Assembly (NCBI GenBank): GCA_949297365.1
Contig: CASFSL010000040.1
Location: forward strand, 1-64,000
DNA: 64,000 bases
Reading direction: 5' to 3'
From: an uncultured Bacteroidales bacterium
GTDB taxonomy: Bacteria > Bacteroidota > Bacteroidia > Bacteroidales > UBA932
Part shown: positions 23,441 to 31,565 of the stretch, piece by piece
Position numbering within the stretch: position 1 is the stretch's first letter
Layout of the letters: each line of letters begins with the position of its first letter
Position numbers and translations under genes: made by a program
Notes under the pieces: generated by a model
What the model saw: only the letters and a program-made list of their open reading frames with translations
Databases searched by the model: none
What the model was told of the DNA's origin: nothing

Positions 23441-25540
23441 CTATTCGGTCTCGATGGTCATCTCGTCGATGAGGTGGGAAGCACCGCCGATCTTGTCGAT
23501 GACGAAAAGGGCGTAACGGATATCGAGGCTGATGTTCCGGCAGAAATCCGGGTCGAACTCGATGTCGCTCATGGTGCCCTCCCACACTCGGTCGAAGTTG
23601 ATGCCGATCAGACGGCCCTTGCCGTCAATGACCGGACTGCCGGAGTTGCCTCCGGAAGTGTGGTTGGTGGCAATGAAGCAGACAGGCACGGATCCGTCGC
23701 TGCCCCAGCGCCCGTAGTCGCCAGCAGCTACTATGTCGCGGAACCTCTGCGGTATATTGTAGTCGAATATATCCGGATTGTCCTTCTCCATGATACCGTC
23801 TATGGTCGAGAACGGCAGATAATCCACTCCGTCTGCTGGAGAGTAGCCCTTAATATGACCGTAAGCCACACGGAGAGTCAGATTGGCGTCCGGATAGAAT
23901 GCCCTGTCCGGCTCGAATTCCATCTGACCGCGCATATAGTCCCTGTAAAGCAGAGTAATCTCACCACCGAGCCTGTCCACATGGGGATAAATCTCGGCCT
24001 CCGCCCACGAGGAGAACTTACGGCTGAACTCCACTGCGGGGTCATCCTTTAGGACGGAGATGTCCGCAACGCCCATCGCGGACACGAACTCCCTGTCGGT
24101 AAAGGTTGAATGAGCGAACATGTAGTCAGCCCATGCCTCCACGCTGCCGTATGCGGCAAGAGTGCTGTCGAAATACTCCGGTCTGAAATTCTCGGGGACA
24201 TGCTCCCTGTAGTAATTCATCACCGCTATGAATGAGGCCTTGTCCAAAGGCAGGTAATAGTCCTTGTAGAAAGCCTCCACAGTAGCCCTGAGAAGCGAGT
24301 CCGAGCCGCCGTCCTCGGCTATCCTCATCACCTTTGAGGCAAAATTCGTAAGCTCGACTGTCCTCGGAGCCTCATAATAATACTCAAGGGCGCACATATA
24401 AGGCACATATAATCCGTAAAGCGAATCCAGAGCGGGGATGATGCCCTCGTATTCCGTGCCTTTCGCCCATTCCATGAAGCGGGCCTCGTACGCGCGCTTG
24501 CGCTCCACTGTGCCGAGACGGTTGATGCCGCGCATCTCGCCCTGCCACTTCTTCCAGGCATTGGCAACACTGGCGTTTTTGGACGAATACTGTATGCGGA
24601 CAGCCTGGTCAGCGTCCATATACCGTTTCTGAATGTCCAGGCGCATGGTACGCAGGGCTATTTTGAAGGGATTGGACACCTCGGACACATAGCGGACACC
24701 CTCGGACATAATGTACTCTCTGGTACTTCCGGGGAAACCGTATACAAAGGTGAAATCTCCCTCCTCAATACCGCCGGCAGCAATGTGGAAATAACGCTTG
24801 GGCCTATAAGGCACGTTGTCCTCCGAATAGGGAGCCGGATTGTTGTCCTTGCCGGCATAGATACGGAAAATGGAGAAGTCTCCGGTATGCCTTGGCCACA
24901 TCCAGTTGTCGGTATCGCCGCCGAACTTGCCTATGGACGAGGGAGGAGCTCCAACCAGACGCACGTCTGAATACTCCCGGTAGACGAACATGTAGTACTT
25001 GTTGCCATAGTACAGGGACTCCACTGAGGCCCTGAGTCCGTTGCCTGGCGCAGTCGCCTTTTCTATCAACCGGTCGGCATTGGCATCAATCAGAGCCGTC
25101 CGCTCCTCCTCAGTCATTCCCGCCTCATAACCGTCCAACACCTGCTCTGTCACGTCTTCCATATACTCCAAGAAACTGACGGTCAAGCCTGGATTGGGAA
25201 GTTCCTCTTCCCGGGTCATGGCCCAGAAGCCGTCGCGGAGATAGTCATGCTCCACCGAGCTGTGCTGCTGTATCTGGGCATAGCCGCAGTGATGGTTGGT
25301 AATAAGCAGTCCCTCCGGGGAAATAAGTTCTCCGGTACAGCCTCTGCCGAAAAGCACCACGGCATCCTTAAGGGAAGCCTGATTAATGCTGTAAATATCC
25401 TCGGCCGAAAGTTCGAAGCCCTTGGCCTGCATGTCCTCTATCCTCTCGGAGATGAGGGACGGAAGCCACATCCCCTCATCAGCGACAGCCGTGCCGCTGA
25501 TGAGGGAAAGCGCAAATATCAGAACATGTCTTCTGCTCAT
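23441..25540 (-). CDS. dpp11: Asp/Glu-specific dipeptidyl-peptidase, S46 family
   Basis: Releases dipeptides with Asp or Glu at P1 from oligopeptides in the periplasm. The 699-residue protein has a signal peptide (ending TAVA, 20 residues), the chymotrypsin-like His motif TNHHCGY at 81-87, the Asp in WPRHTGDFSIF and the nucleophile Ser633 in GGNSGSP. The residue 18 positions after the Ser is Arg651 (in NFDRVWEG). In Porphyromonas DPP11 the equivalent Arg673 sets acidic specificity, while DPP7 has Gly there, so this is DPP11 rather than DPP7. It is the last gene after the acyl-CoA dehydrogenase (9-nt gap) in the nfn-etf run. Confidence 0.93.
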   Translation of the reverse strand: MSRRHVLIFALSLISGTAVADEGMWLPSLISERIEDMQAKGFELSAEDIYSINQASLKDAVVLFGRGCTGELISPEGLLITNHHCGYAQIQQHSSVEHDYLRDGFWAMTREEELPNPGLTVSFLEYMEDVTEQVLDGYEAGMTEEERTALIDANADRLIEKATAPGNGLRASVESLYYGNKYYMFVYREYSDVRLVGAPPSSIGKFGGDTDNWMWPRHTGDFSIFRIYAGKDNNPAPYSEDNVPYRPKRYFHIAAGGIEEGDFTFVYGFPGSTREYIMSEGVRYVSEVSNPFKIALRTMRLDIQKRYMDADQAVRIQYSSKNASVANAWKKWQGEMRGINRLGTVERKRAYEARFMEWAKGTEYEGIIPALDSLYGLYVPYMCALEYYYEAPRTVELTNFASKVMRIAEDGGSDSLLRATVEAFYKDYYLPLDKASFIAVMNYYREHVPENFRPEYFDSTLAAYGSVEAWADYMFAHSTFTDREFVSAMGVADISVLKDDPAVEFSRKFSSWAEAEIYPHVDRLGGEITLLYRDYMRGQMEFEPDRAFYPDANLTLRVAYGHIKGYSPADGVDYLPFSTIDGIMEKDNPDIFDYNIPQRFRDIVAAGDYGRWGSDGSVPVCFIATNHTSGGNSGSPVIDGKGRLIGINFDRVWEGTMSDIEFDPDFCRNISLDIRYALFVIDKIGGASHLIDEMTIETE

Positions 25541-25549
25541 ATCATCCTG

Positions 25550-27247
25550 TTACTGAAAGTCAGCCATGTCATCCTCGGTGAAGCCGGCGATATAGTCATA
25601 CCTCTCCTGGTTCCAGGCCCTGGCCTTGCCGATAAAGACGCGGGCCGACTTGGTAAAGTCGGAGCATCTCTGAGCGTCCAACACAAGCAGCCAGCCCATG
25701 ATAATATGACCGGCCATCTCCACCAAACGGCGGGCATGGAAATCCACATAACTGGTGTCATGTCCGTGAACGAGAGCGCAGGCCTGCTCGTACTGGGCAG
25801 CCATATCCACAAGTGTCTTTCTGAGAGTAGCAAACTCAGGAGCGGTCTCCTCAGCCTCGTACTCACGTATCTTGGCCAGATATGCGCCGGTGGTCACATA
25901 GCGGATGGCAGCCACAGTCTGCAGCTGGGACGTACCTTCATATATAGTGGTGATCCTGGCGTCGCGGTAAATACGCTCCACGGGATACTCCTTCATGTAA
26001 CCGGATCCGCCGTGAATCTGAATGGCATCGTATGCGTTCTGGTTACAGTACTCGCTGGACATCATCTTCAGCACGGGAGTGAACATATCGGCGTAGCGCT
26101 GATACTTCTTCATCTCCTGACGCTCTTCCGGTGTCAGCTTACGGGTCTCTGCGATGAAGCCGTAAGACTTGTATATATCCACGAAACGTGTGGTCTCGTA
26201 CAGAATGGCGCGGGAAGCCTGGAGCTTGGCCTTCATCACGGCCAGCATCTCGTACACAGCCGGGAACTCTATGATTGCCTTGCCGAACTGACGGCGCTCG
26301 CAGGCGTACTTGTAAGCCTCACGGTAAGCAGCCTCGGATATACCTGTTGACTGCGCACCCACTCCGAGACGGGCCCCGTTCATCAGGGACATCACGTACT
26401 TGATCAATCCCATGCGGCGTTCGCCTATAAGCTTGGCAGGAGCGTTCTTGAATACCAGTTCACAGGTAGGAGAGCCCTTGATACCGAGCTTGTTCTCGAT
26501 ACGACGGACTGTAACGCCGCCCCATTTCTGGTCGTGTACGAAATACGACAGGCCGCGGCCGTCGCGGGTACCTTCCTCTGAGCGGGCCAGGACGAGCTTA
26601 ATCTGGGCATCGCCGTTGGTGATGAATCTCTTCACGCCATTGAGCATCCACATGCCCTTCTCCTCATTCCACTCCGCCTTGAGCATTGCTGCCTGAAGAT
26701 CTGAGCCTGCATCGGGTTCAGTCAAGTCCATAGAACAGGTATCACCCTGGGGAATCCTGGGCAGGAATTCTGCCTTAATCTCCTCTGATGCGAACTCATG
26801 GATAGTCTCGGCACAGTCCTGAAGACCCCATATGTTTGCAAATCCGGCATCGGCCCTTGAGACCAGTTCCTCAGCCATCACGTAAGGCACGAGAGAAAAG
26901 TTAAGTCCACCGTACTGGCGGGGAAGCGACATACCGTACATACCGGCCTGAGTCAGCACTCTCTGGTTCTCAGCCGTACCGGCAGCGTATGTCACCCGGC
27001 CGTTCTCACAGACGGGGCCGTCATGGTCCACCTGCTCGGCATTGGCTGCGATGGTGTCGGCGCATATCTCGCCCATGACCTCCATCACCTTGTCGTACGA
27101 GTCGATGGCGTCCTCAACGTTGCAGGGAGCATAATCATATACGCCGCTGTCCTTGAAATCCTGTTCCTTCAGCTCCACAATCTTCCTCATCAACGGATGG
27201 GAAAGCTGGAACTTCAAATCACTGTTGTCTGTATAAAAGTTTGCCAT
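25550..27247 (-). CDS. Acyl-CoA dehydrogenase family protein
   Basis: A 565-residue flavoprotein. The acyl-CoA dehydrogenase core is complete: MDLTEPDAGSDLQAA and WMLNGVKRFITNGDAQIKLV (FAD and substrate binding), RRQFGKAIIEFPAV, QIHGGSGYMKEYPVERIYRD and the catalytic-loop IYEGTSQLQ. A C-terminal extension of about 100 residues is helical, as in the larger dehydrogenases of Bacteroidota. The substrate is unknown (butyryl- or longer acyl-CoA). It is directly downstream of etfA (2 nt), so its electrons almost surely pass through this ETF. It may work in reverse as a crotonyl-CoA reductase in a bifurcating Bcd-Etf complex (inference). Confidence 0.92.
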   Translation of the reverse strand: MANFYTDNSDLKFQLSHPLMRKIVELKEQDFKDSGVYDYAPCNVEDAIDSYDKVMEVMGEICADTIAANAEQVDHDGPVCENGRVTYAAGTAENQRVLTQAGMYGMSLPRQYGGLNFSLVPYVMAEELVSRADAGFANIWGLQDCAETIHEFASEEIKAEFLPRIPQGDTCSMDLTEPDAGSDLQAAMLKAEWNEEKGMWMLNGVKRFITNGDAQIKLVLARSEEGTRDGRGLSYFVHDQKWGGVTVRRIENKLGIKGSPTCELVFKNAPAKLIGERRMGLIKYVMSLMNGARLGVGAQSTGISEAAYREAYKYACERRQFGKAIIEFPAVYEMLAVMKAKLQASRAILYETTRFVDIYKSYGFIAETRKLTPEERQEMKKYQRYADMFTPVLKMMSSEYCNQNAYDAIQIHGGSGYMKEYPVERIYRDARITTIYEGTSQLQTVAAIRYVTTGAYLAKIREYEAEETAPEFATLRKTLVDMAAQYEQACALVHGHDTSYVDFHARRLVEMAGHIIMGWLLVLDAQRCSDFTKSARVFIGKARAWNQERYDYIAGFTEDDMADFQ

Positions 27248-27249
27248 GA

Positions 27250-28263
27250 CTATTTGCTGTTTTGTTTGTAGAACTTGATGAGTTTGGGAATCACCACATT
27301 GAGGTCTCCCACTATGGCATAGTCAGCTATCTTGTGGATAGGAGCCTCAGGGTCGCTGTTGATGGAGATAATCATAGATGACTGGTCCATACCGGCGGTA
27401 TGCTGTATCTGTCCGGATATACCGCATGAGATGAACAGTTTGGGACGTACTGTAACTCCGGTCTGGCCGATCTGGCGGGCATGGTCCGCAAAGCCTGCGT
27501 CCACAGCGGCACGGGATGCTCCCACCTCTCCGCCAAGAGTCCTGGCCAGTTCGAATATCAGGTCGAAATTCTCCTTGCTGCCTACTCCGAATCCTCCGGC
27601 CACGATAATCTGGGCGCCCTTGATGTCTATCTTCCTCTCCTCAATCTCCCGGGCAACTATCTCCACTGTCAGATCACTGTCCTTAACGATGGATGCGACG
27701 TCTATCTCGGAAATCCTGCCGGCCACGGGAGACGCTAAAGGAGCCTTCTTCATCACACCCTCGCGGACAGTGGCCATCTGAGGCCTGTGCTCGGGATTGA
27801 CGATAGTGGCTATGATGTTGCCTCCGAATGCAGGGCGGATCTGGTACAGAAGGTTGTGGTACTGCTTCTCCTTGTCCTGATGATCACCGATTTCCAGTGC
27901 GGTGCAGTCTGCGGTCAGACCGCTGTGCAGGGCACTTGACACCCTGGGTGCAAGGTCACGGCCCACGGAAGTGGCTCCGAAAAGGGCTATCTGGGGTTTC
28001 TCCCTGCGGAAAAGGTCAATGATGATGGCGGCATAAGGCAATGTACGGAAATACTCCAGTCTCGGGTCTTCCGCCAGATGCACGGTCTTTGCGCCGTAAG
28101 CATAAAGTTCATCAGCCAGCCCCCTGACATTGTACCCGATAAGAAGGGCCTCCACATCACAGGAAAGCACTGCCGCAAGGTCGCGGGCCTTGGTCAACAG
28201 TTCGAGACTCACGTCACAGAGATGTCCTCCGTCTGTCTCGCAATATACTATAATGTTGTTCAT
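27250..28263 (-). CDS. etfA: Electron transfer flavoprotein subunit alpha
   Basis: A 337-residue ETF alpha. N-terminal AANH-like domain (residues 1-190) and the C-terminal FAD-binding domain with AQIIVAGGFGVGSKENFDLI, GASRAAVDAGFADHARQIGQTG, VRPKLFISCGISGQIQHTAGM and ISINSDPEAPIHKIADYAIVGD, the standard alpha-FAD site. It pairs with EtfB, encoded 19 nt upstream, and passes electrons to or from the adjacent acyl-CoA dehydrogenase. Confidence 0.95.
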   Translation of the reverse strand: MNNIIVYCETDGGHLCDVSLELLTKARDLAAVLSCDVEALLIGYNVRGLADELYAYGAKTVHLAEDPRLEYFRTLPYAAIIIDLFRREKPQIALFGATSVGRDLAPRVSSALHSGLTADCTALEIGDHQDKEKQYHNLLYQIRPAFGGNIIATIVNPEHRPQMATVREGVMKKAPLASPVAGRISEIDVASIVKDSDLTVEIVAREIEERKIDIKGAQIIVAGGFGVGSKENFDLIFELARTLGGEVGASRAAVDAGFADHARQIGQTGVTVRPKLFISCGISGQIQHTAGMDQSSMIISINSDPEAPIHKIADYAIVGDLNVVIPKLIKFYKQNSK

Positions 28264-28282
28264 GTTCCTTCGTTTTAACAGA

Positions 28283-29158
28283 TTAACCGATTGTATGACT
28301 TGATATCAGCTCTTTAACGAGTCCCTCGATGTCGGCATCGGAGTCTGTAAGAGTCCGTGACTCCTTGGCCTGAAGGATGATGTTCTCAATCTTCTTTACC
28401 TTCGTAGGAGAGCCGGCCAGACCGTAACTCTTCTCATCCCCGCCTATCTCGGCAAATCCCCATTCCGGAATCTGAAGATGAGCGGTACACTTGCCGGAAG
28501 CAGCGTACTCGGAGCCGGACGCCTGCTCCTCGGATACCGTACGCGCACTCTTGTAGCGCATAAGCTGCTTAGCGTTGCGGGGCCTGCAGGGCGCGGCCGA
28601 ACCGGTTACAGTGATCAGTACAGGAAGAGGTGAGGACACCACCTCAATACCTCTTTCCAGCCTCCGTCTGACAGTTACACGGCTGTTGTCTATATACAAT
28701 ACTTCCTCTGCGTAAGTAATCTGAGGCCAGTCCAGTTTCTCTGCCACCTGAGGGCCTACCTGGGCGGTATCACCGTCGATAGCCTGACGGCCGGCGATAA
28801 TCATGTCCGGAGCGATCTTGCGGACTGCCTGGGACAGAGCGTATGATGTAGCGAGAGTGTCTGCACCGGCAAACTTCCTGTCTGTCAGAAGCACACCTCC
28901 GTCAGCACCTCTAAATAGGCCCTCGCGGATGATGTCGGCAGCCCTTCCGGGTCCCATTGTGAGCAGATATACCTCCACGTCCTTCAGACGATCCTTGATT
29001 CTGAGAGCCTGCTCAAGGGCGTTCATGTCCTCCGGATTGAAGATAGCAGGTAATGCGGAGCGGTTGACGGTTCCGTCTTCTTTCATCGCATCCTTTCCTA
29101 CATTTCTGGTGTCCGGCACCTGCTTGGCCAGGACAACGATTTTCAACTTGTCGTTCAT
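28283..29158 (-). CDS. etfB: Electron transfer flavoprotein subunit beta, bifurcating-type motif
   Basis: A 291-residue ETF beta (KIVVLAKQVPDTRNVG at 5-20; TMGPGRAADIIREGLFRGAD). Residues 124-137 read RQAIDGDTAQVGPQ. In electron-bifurcating ETFs this loop is typically DGDTAQVGP and holds a second FAD in beta; conventional AMP-binding ETFs differ here. That supports, but does not prove, bifurcation. It lies between nfnB (35 nt upstream) and etfA, and a TAACTTTG element upstream may give it its own promoter. Confidence 0.93.
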   Translation of the reverse strand: MNDKLKIVVLAKQVPDTRNVGKDAMKEDGTVNRSALPAIFNPEDMNALEQALRIKDRLKDVEVYLLTMGPGRAADIIREGLFRGADGGVLLTDRKFAGADTLATSYALSQAVRKIAPDMIIAGRQAIDGDTAQVGPQVAEKLDWPQITYAEEVLYIDNSRVTVRRRLERGIEVVSSPLPVLITVTGSAAPCRPRNAKQLMRYKSARTVSEEQASGSEYAASGKCTAHLQIPEWGFAEIGGDEKSYGLAGSPTKVKKIENIILQAKESRTLTDSDADIEGLVKELISSHTIG

Positions 29159-29181
29159 TAGGTTTAATACATTTATCCGGG

Positions 29182-29189
29182 CAAAGTTA
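29182..29189 (-). promoter_or_regulatory. -7 element TAACTTTG of etfB
   Basis: Minus-strand match to TAnnTTTG in the 35-nt gap after nfnB. A weaker -33 (TTGG) would fall within the end of nfnB. The leader to the etfB ATG is about 20 nt. Confidence 0.5.
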
Positions 29190-29193
29190 GAAA

Positions 29194-30582
29194 TTATTTC
29201 TGTAGTTCCAAGGCCTTGTGGATGGCGGCGGCAGCCCGGCGGCCAGCCCCCATGGCCAGAATCACGGTTGCGGCACCTGTTACGGCATCGCCTCCGGCAT
29301 ATACCATAGGACGCGTGGTCATGCCGCTCTCATCAGCCACTATACAGCCTTTTTTATTGATCTCTATTCCATGCGTCGAGCGTGGAAGCATCGGATTGGG
29401 AGACGTCCCAAGAGCCATGATGACCGTATCTGCCTCTATGTCGAACTCCGAACCTCCGACAGGCACTGGAGAGCGGCGGCCGGAAGCATCCGGTTCTCCA
29501 AGCTCCATACGGATGCAGCGTATTCCGCGCACCCAACCCCTATCGTCTCCAAGTATCTCCACAGGGTTTGTAAGCATTCTGAACTCTATGCCTTCCTCCT
29601 TTGCATGATGCACCTCCTCGCGCCTTGCCGGCAATTCATTCTCTGTGCGGCGATATACTATTGTCACCTGCGAGCCCAGACGCAAGGCCGTACGGGCCGC
29701 GTCCATGGCCACATTACCGCCACCGACCACCACTACATGCTTTCCTGAGAACACCGGTGTATCATAATCAGGATCATAGCCGTGCATGAGATTGTTACGC
29801 GTCAGGAACTCATTGGCCGAAGACACCCCATTGAGATTCTCTCCGGGAATGCCCATGAATCTGGGCAGTCCGGCTCCCGAACCTATAAACATGGCCTTGA
29901 AACCCTCCTTGTCAAAAAGTTCGTCCACGGTCACTGTCCTGCCCACAACCACGTCTGTCTCTATCTTGACTCCCAACTTACGAAGATTGTCCACTTCATG
30001 CTCCACCACTTTCTGCTTGGGCAGACGGAATTCAGGGATACCGTACTGAAGCACACCTCCTGCCTTATGCAGGGCCTCGAATACGGTCACGTCGTAGCCC
30101 CACTTTGCCAGATCGGAAGCACAGGCCAGACCAGACGGGCCACTGCCTATCACTGCCACTTTTATACCATTGAACGGAGCCTTGTCCAGAAAGACCTTGC
30201 CGCTTTCCCGACTCCAGTCCGCCACGAAACGCTCCAGTTTCCCTATAGCCACCGGCTCTCCCTTGACTCCCAGCACACAAGAGCCCTCGCACTGAGTCTC
30301 CTGGGGACAGACACGGCCGCATACCGCCGGCAGAGAGCTGTCCTGAGCAATGACGCCAGCCGCTCCGTCAAAATCATGCGCCACTATCCTCGCGATAAAG
30401 TCAGGTATCTTGATGGAAACCGGACATGCCGCCATACAGCGCGGGTTCTTACAATGCAGGCAGCGGGAAGCCTCCAGCAGAGCTTCCTCCTCATTGTATC
30501 CGTAGCACACTTCCTCGAAATTGTGCGCTCTGACTGCCGGATCCTGTTCCCTTACCGGCACTCTGGGTATCTTATTTGCCAT
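29194..30582 (-). CDS. nfnB: NfnB-like NADPH oxidoreductase (GltD family)
   Basis: A 462-residue iron-sulfur flavoprotein of the glutamate synthase small-subunit family. Two [4Fe-4S]-type cysteine clusters lie at the N-terminus (CLHCKNPRCMAACPV; CGRVCPQETQCEGSC), followed by the FAD site VAVIGSGPSGLACASDLA and the NADPH site VVVVGGGNVAMDAARTALRLG, and a C-terminal AGGDAVTGAATVILAMGAGR. No large GltB subunit is present; instead it is paired with an NfnA-like gene 16 nt upstream. Together they resemble the NADH-dependent reduced ferredoxin:NADP+ oxidoreductase, which bifurcates electrons from NADPH. Homologues are also called sulfide dehydrogenase beta. Confidence 0.88.
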   Translation of the reverse strand: MANKIPRVPVREQDPAVRAHNFEEVCYGYNEEEALLEASRCLHCKNPRCMAACPVSIKIPDFIARIVAHDFDGAAGVIAQDSSLPAVCGRVCPQETQCEGSCVLGVKGEPVAIGKLERFVADWSRESGKVFLDKAPFNGIKVAVIGSGPSGLACASDLAKWGYDVTVFEALHKAGGVLQYGIPEFRLPKQKVVEHEVDNLRKLGVKIETDVVVGRTVTVDELFDKEGFKAMFIGSGAGLPRFMGIPGENLNGVSSANEFLTRNNLMHGYDPDYDTPVFSGKHVVVVGGGNVAMDAARTALRLGSQVTIVYRRTENELPARREEVHHAKEEGIEFRMLTNPVEILGDDRGWVRGIRCIRMELGEPDASGRRSPVPVGGSEFDIEADTVIMALGTSPNPMLPRSTHGIEINKKGCIVADESGMTTRPMVYAGGDAVTGAATVILAMGAGRRAAAAIHKALELQK

Positions 30583-30598
30583 TGCTCATTCCTCCTTT

Positions 30599-31450
30599 TT
30601 AATGAAGTCCTATATTACACTTGTGATCCTCTTCCCTCTCTATGTCCCGGTACATGCCCTGACGTCTCATGGCCTCCTCGAAGTCCACGTCGTAAGCGTT
30701 GAACTCGGGGCCGTCCACGCAGGCAAACTTGGTCTTGCCCGCAATGGTCACGCGGCAGGCTCCGCACATGCCGGTACCGTCCACCATCAGGGTGTTGAGA
30801 CTGACTATGAGCGGCAGACCGTACTCTTTTGCCTTGAGGGTAGCGAACTTCATCATGATCATAGGCCCTATGGACACGGCCTGGTCATATCTCTCCCCGC
30901 CTCCGAGCAGACGGTCCATGACTGCGGTAACGACACCCTTCTCCCCCGCAGAGCCGTCATCCGTACAGATATACAGATGATCGCACACCGCTTTCATCTC
31001 ATCCTCCATGATGATGAGGTCCTTGTTGCGCGCGCCTATGATTACGTCCACATAAGCGCCTGCATTGTGCAGGTACTTCGCCTGCGGATAGACCGGAGCC
31101 GTACCGAGACCGCCGGCTATGAACAGCCAGCGAGTGCCCGCAAGCTCCTGGGTTGTACTGTGTACAAACTCTGAGGGCTGGCCGAGAGGACCTACCACAT
31201 CGGCGAATGACTCGCCTTCCTCATAATGGCATATCTTCTTGGTCGAGGCACCCACCTCCTGGGTAACGATGGTCACACTTCCTTTTTCCGTATCATAATC
31301 GCAGATAGTCAACGGTATCCGTTCACTTTTCTCCCCGGCCCTCACGATGAGGAACTGTCCGGGACGCGCGGAGTGCGCGATACGCGGCGCCTCCACTTCC
31401 ATGAGGCAGATGGCCGGCGTCAGAAATTTCTTCCTTAGTATCTTATACAT
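30599..31450 (-). CDS. nfnA: NfnA-like FAD/NAD-binding [2Fe-2S] subunit
   Basis: A 283-residue protein of the dihydroorotate/sulfide dehydrogenase electron transfer type: an FAD-binding ferredoxin reductase domain (RPGQFLIVRAGEKSERIPLTI), an NAD-binding domain (WLFIAGGLGTAPVYPQAKYL) and a C-terminal [2Fe-2S] cluster with GTGMCGACRVTIAGKTKFAC. Length and order match NfnA of the ferredoxin:NADP+ bifurcating complex; pyrK-type dihydroorotate function is unlikely because no pyrD is nearby and nfnB follows. It leads the redox run. Confidence 0.88.
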   Translation of the reverse strand: MYKILRKKFLTPAICLMEVEAPRIAHSARPGQFLIVRAGEKSERIPLTICDYDTEKGSVTIVTQEVGASTKKICHYEEGESFADVVGPLGQPSEFVHSTTQELAGTRWLFIAGGLGTAPVYPQAKYLHNAGAYVDVIIGARNKDLIIMEDEMKAVCDHLYICTDDGSAGEKGVVTAVMDRLLGGGERYDQAVSIGPMIMMKFATLKAKEYGLPLIVSLNTLMVDGTGMCGACRVTIAGKTKFACVDGPEFNAYDVDFEEAMRRQGMYRDIEREEDHKCNIGLH

Positions 31451-31508
31451 AACCGTATTATTATTTCAGCTGCGAAGATAATACATTTTCCGTTGCGGTG
31501 CAGTTTTG

Positions 31509-31539
31509 TTTGTCTTATCCCGAATATTGATTACATTTG
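31509..31539 (+). promoter_or_regulatory. Promoter of sppA
   Basis: TTTG at 31509-31512, a 19-nt spacer and TACATTTG at 31532-31539. The leader to the ATG at 31566 is about 22 nt. This is one of the cleanest matches in the window. Confidence 0.8.
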
Positions 31540-31565
31540 TTCTATAATTAAACAACATCTTACTT

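Noticed and set aside
29194..30582. Glutamate synthase small subunit
   Set aside because: No large subunit is nearby and an NfnA-like gene is paired with it, so an Nfn-type complex is more likely.
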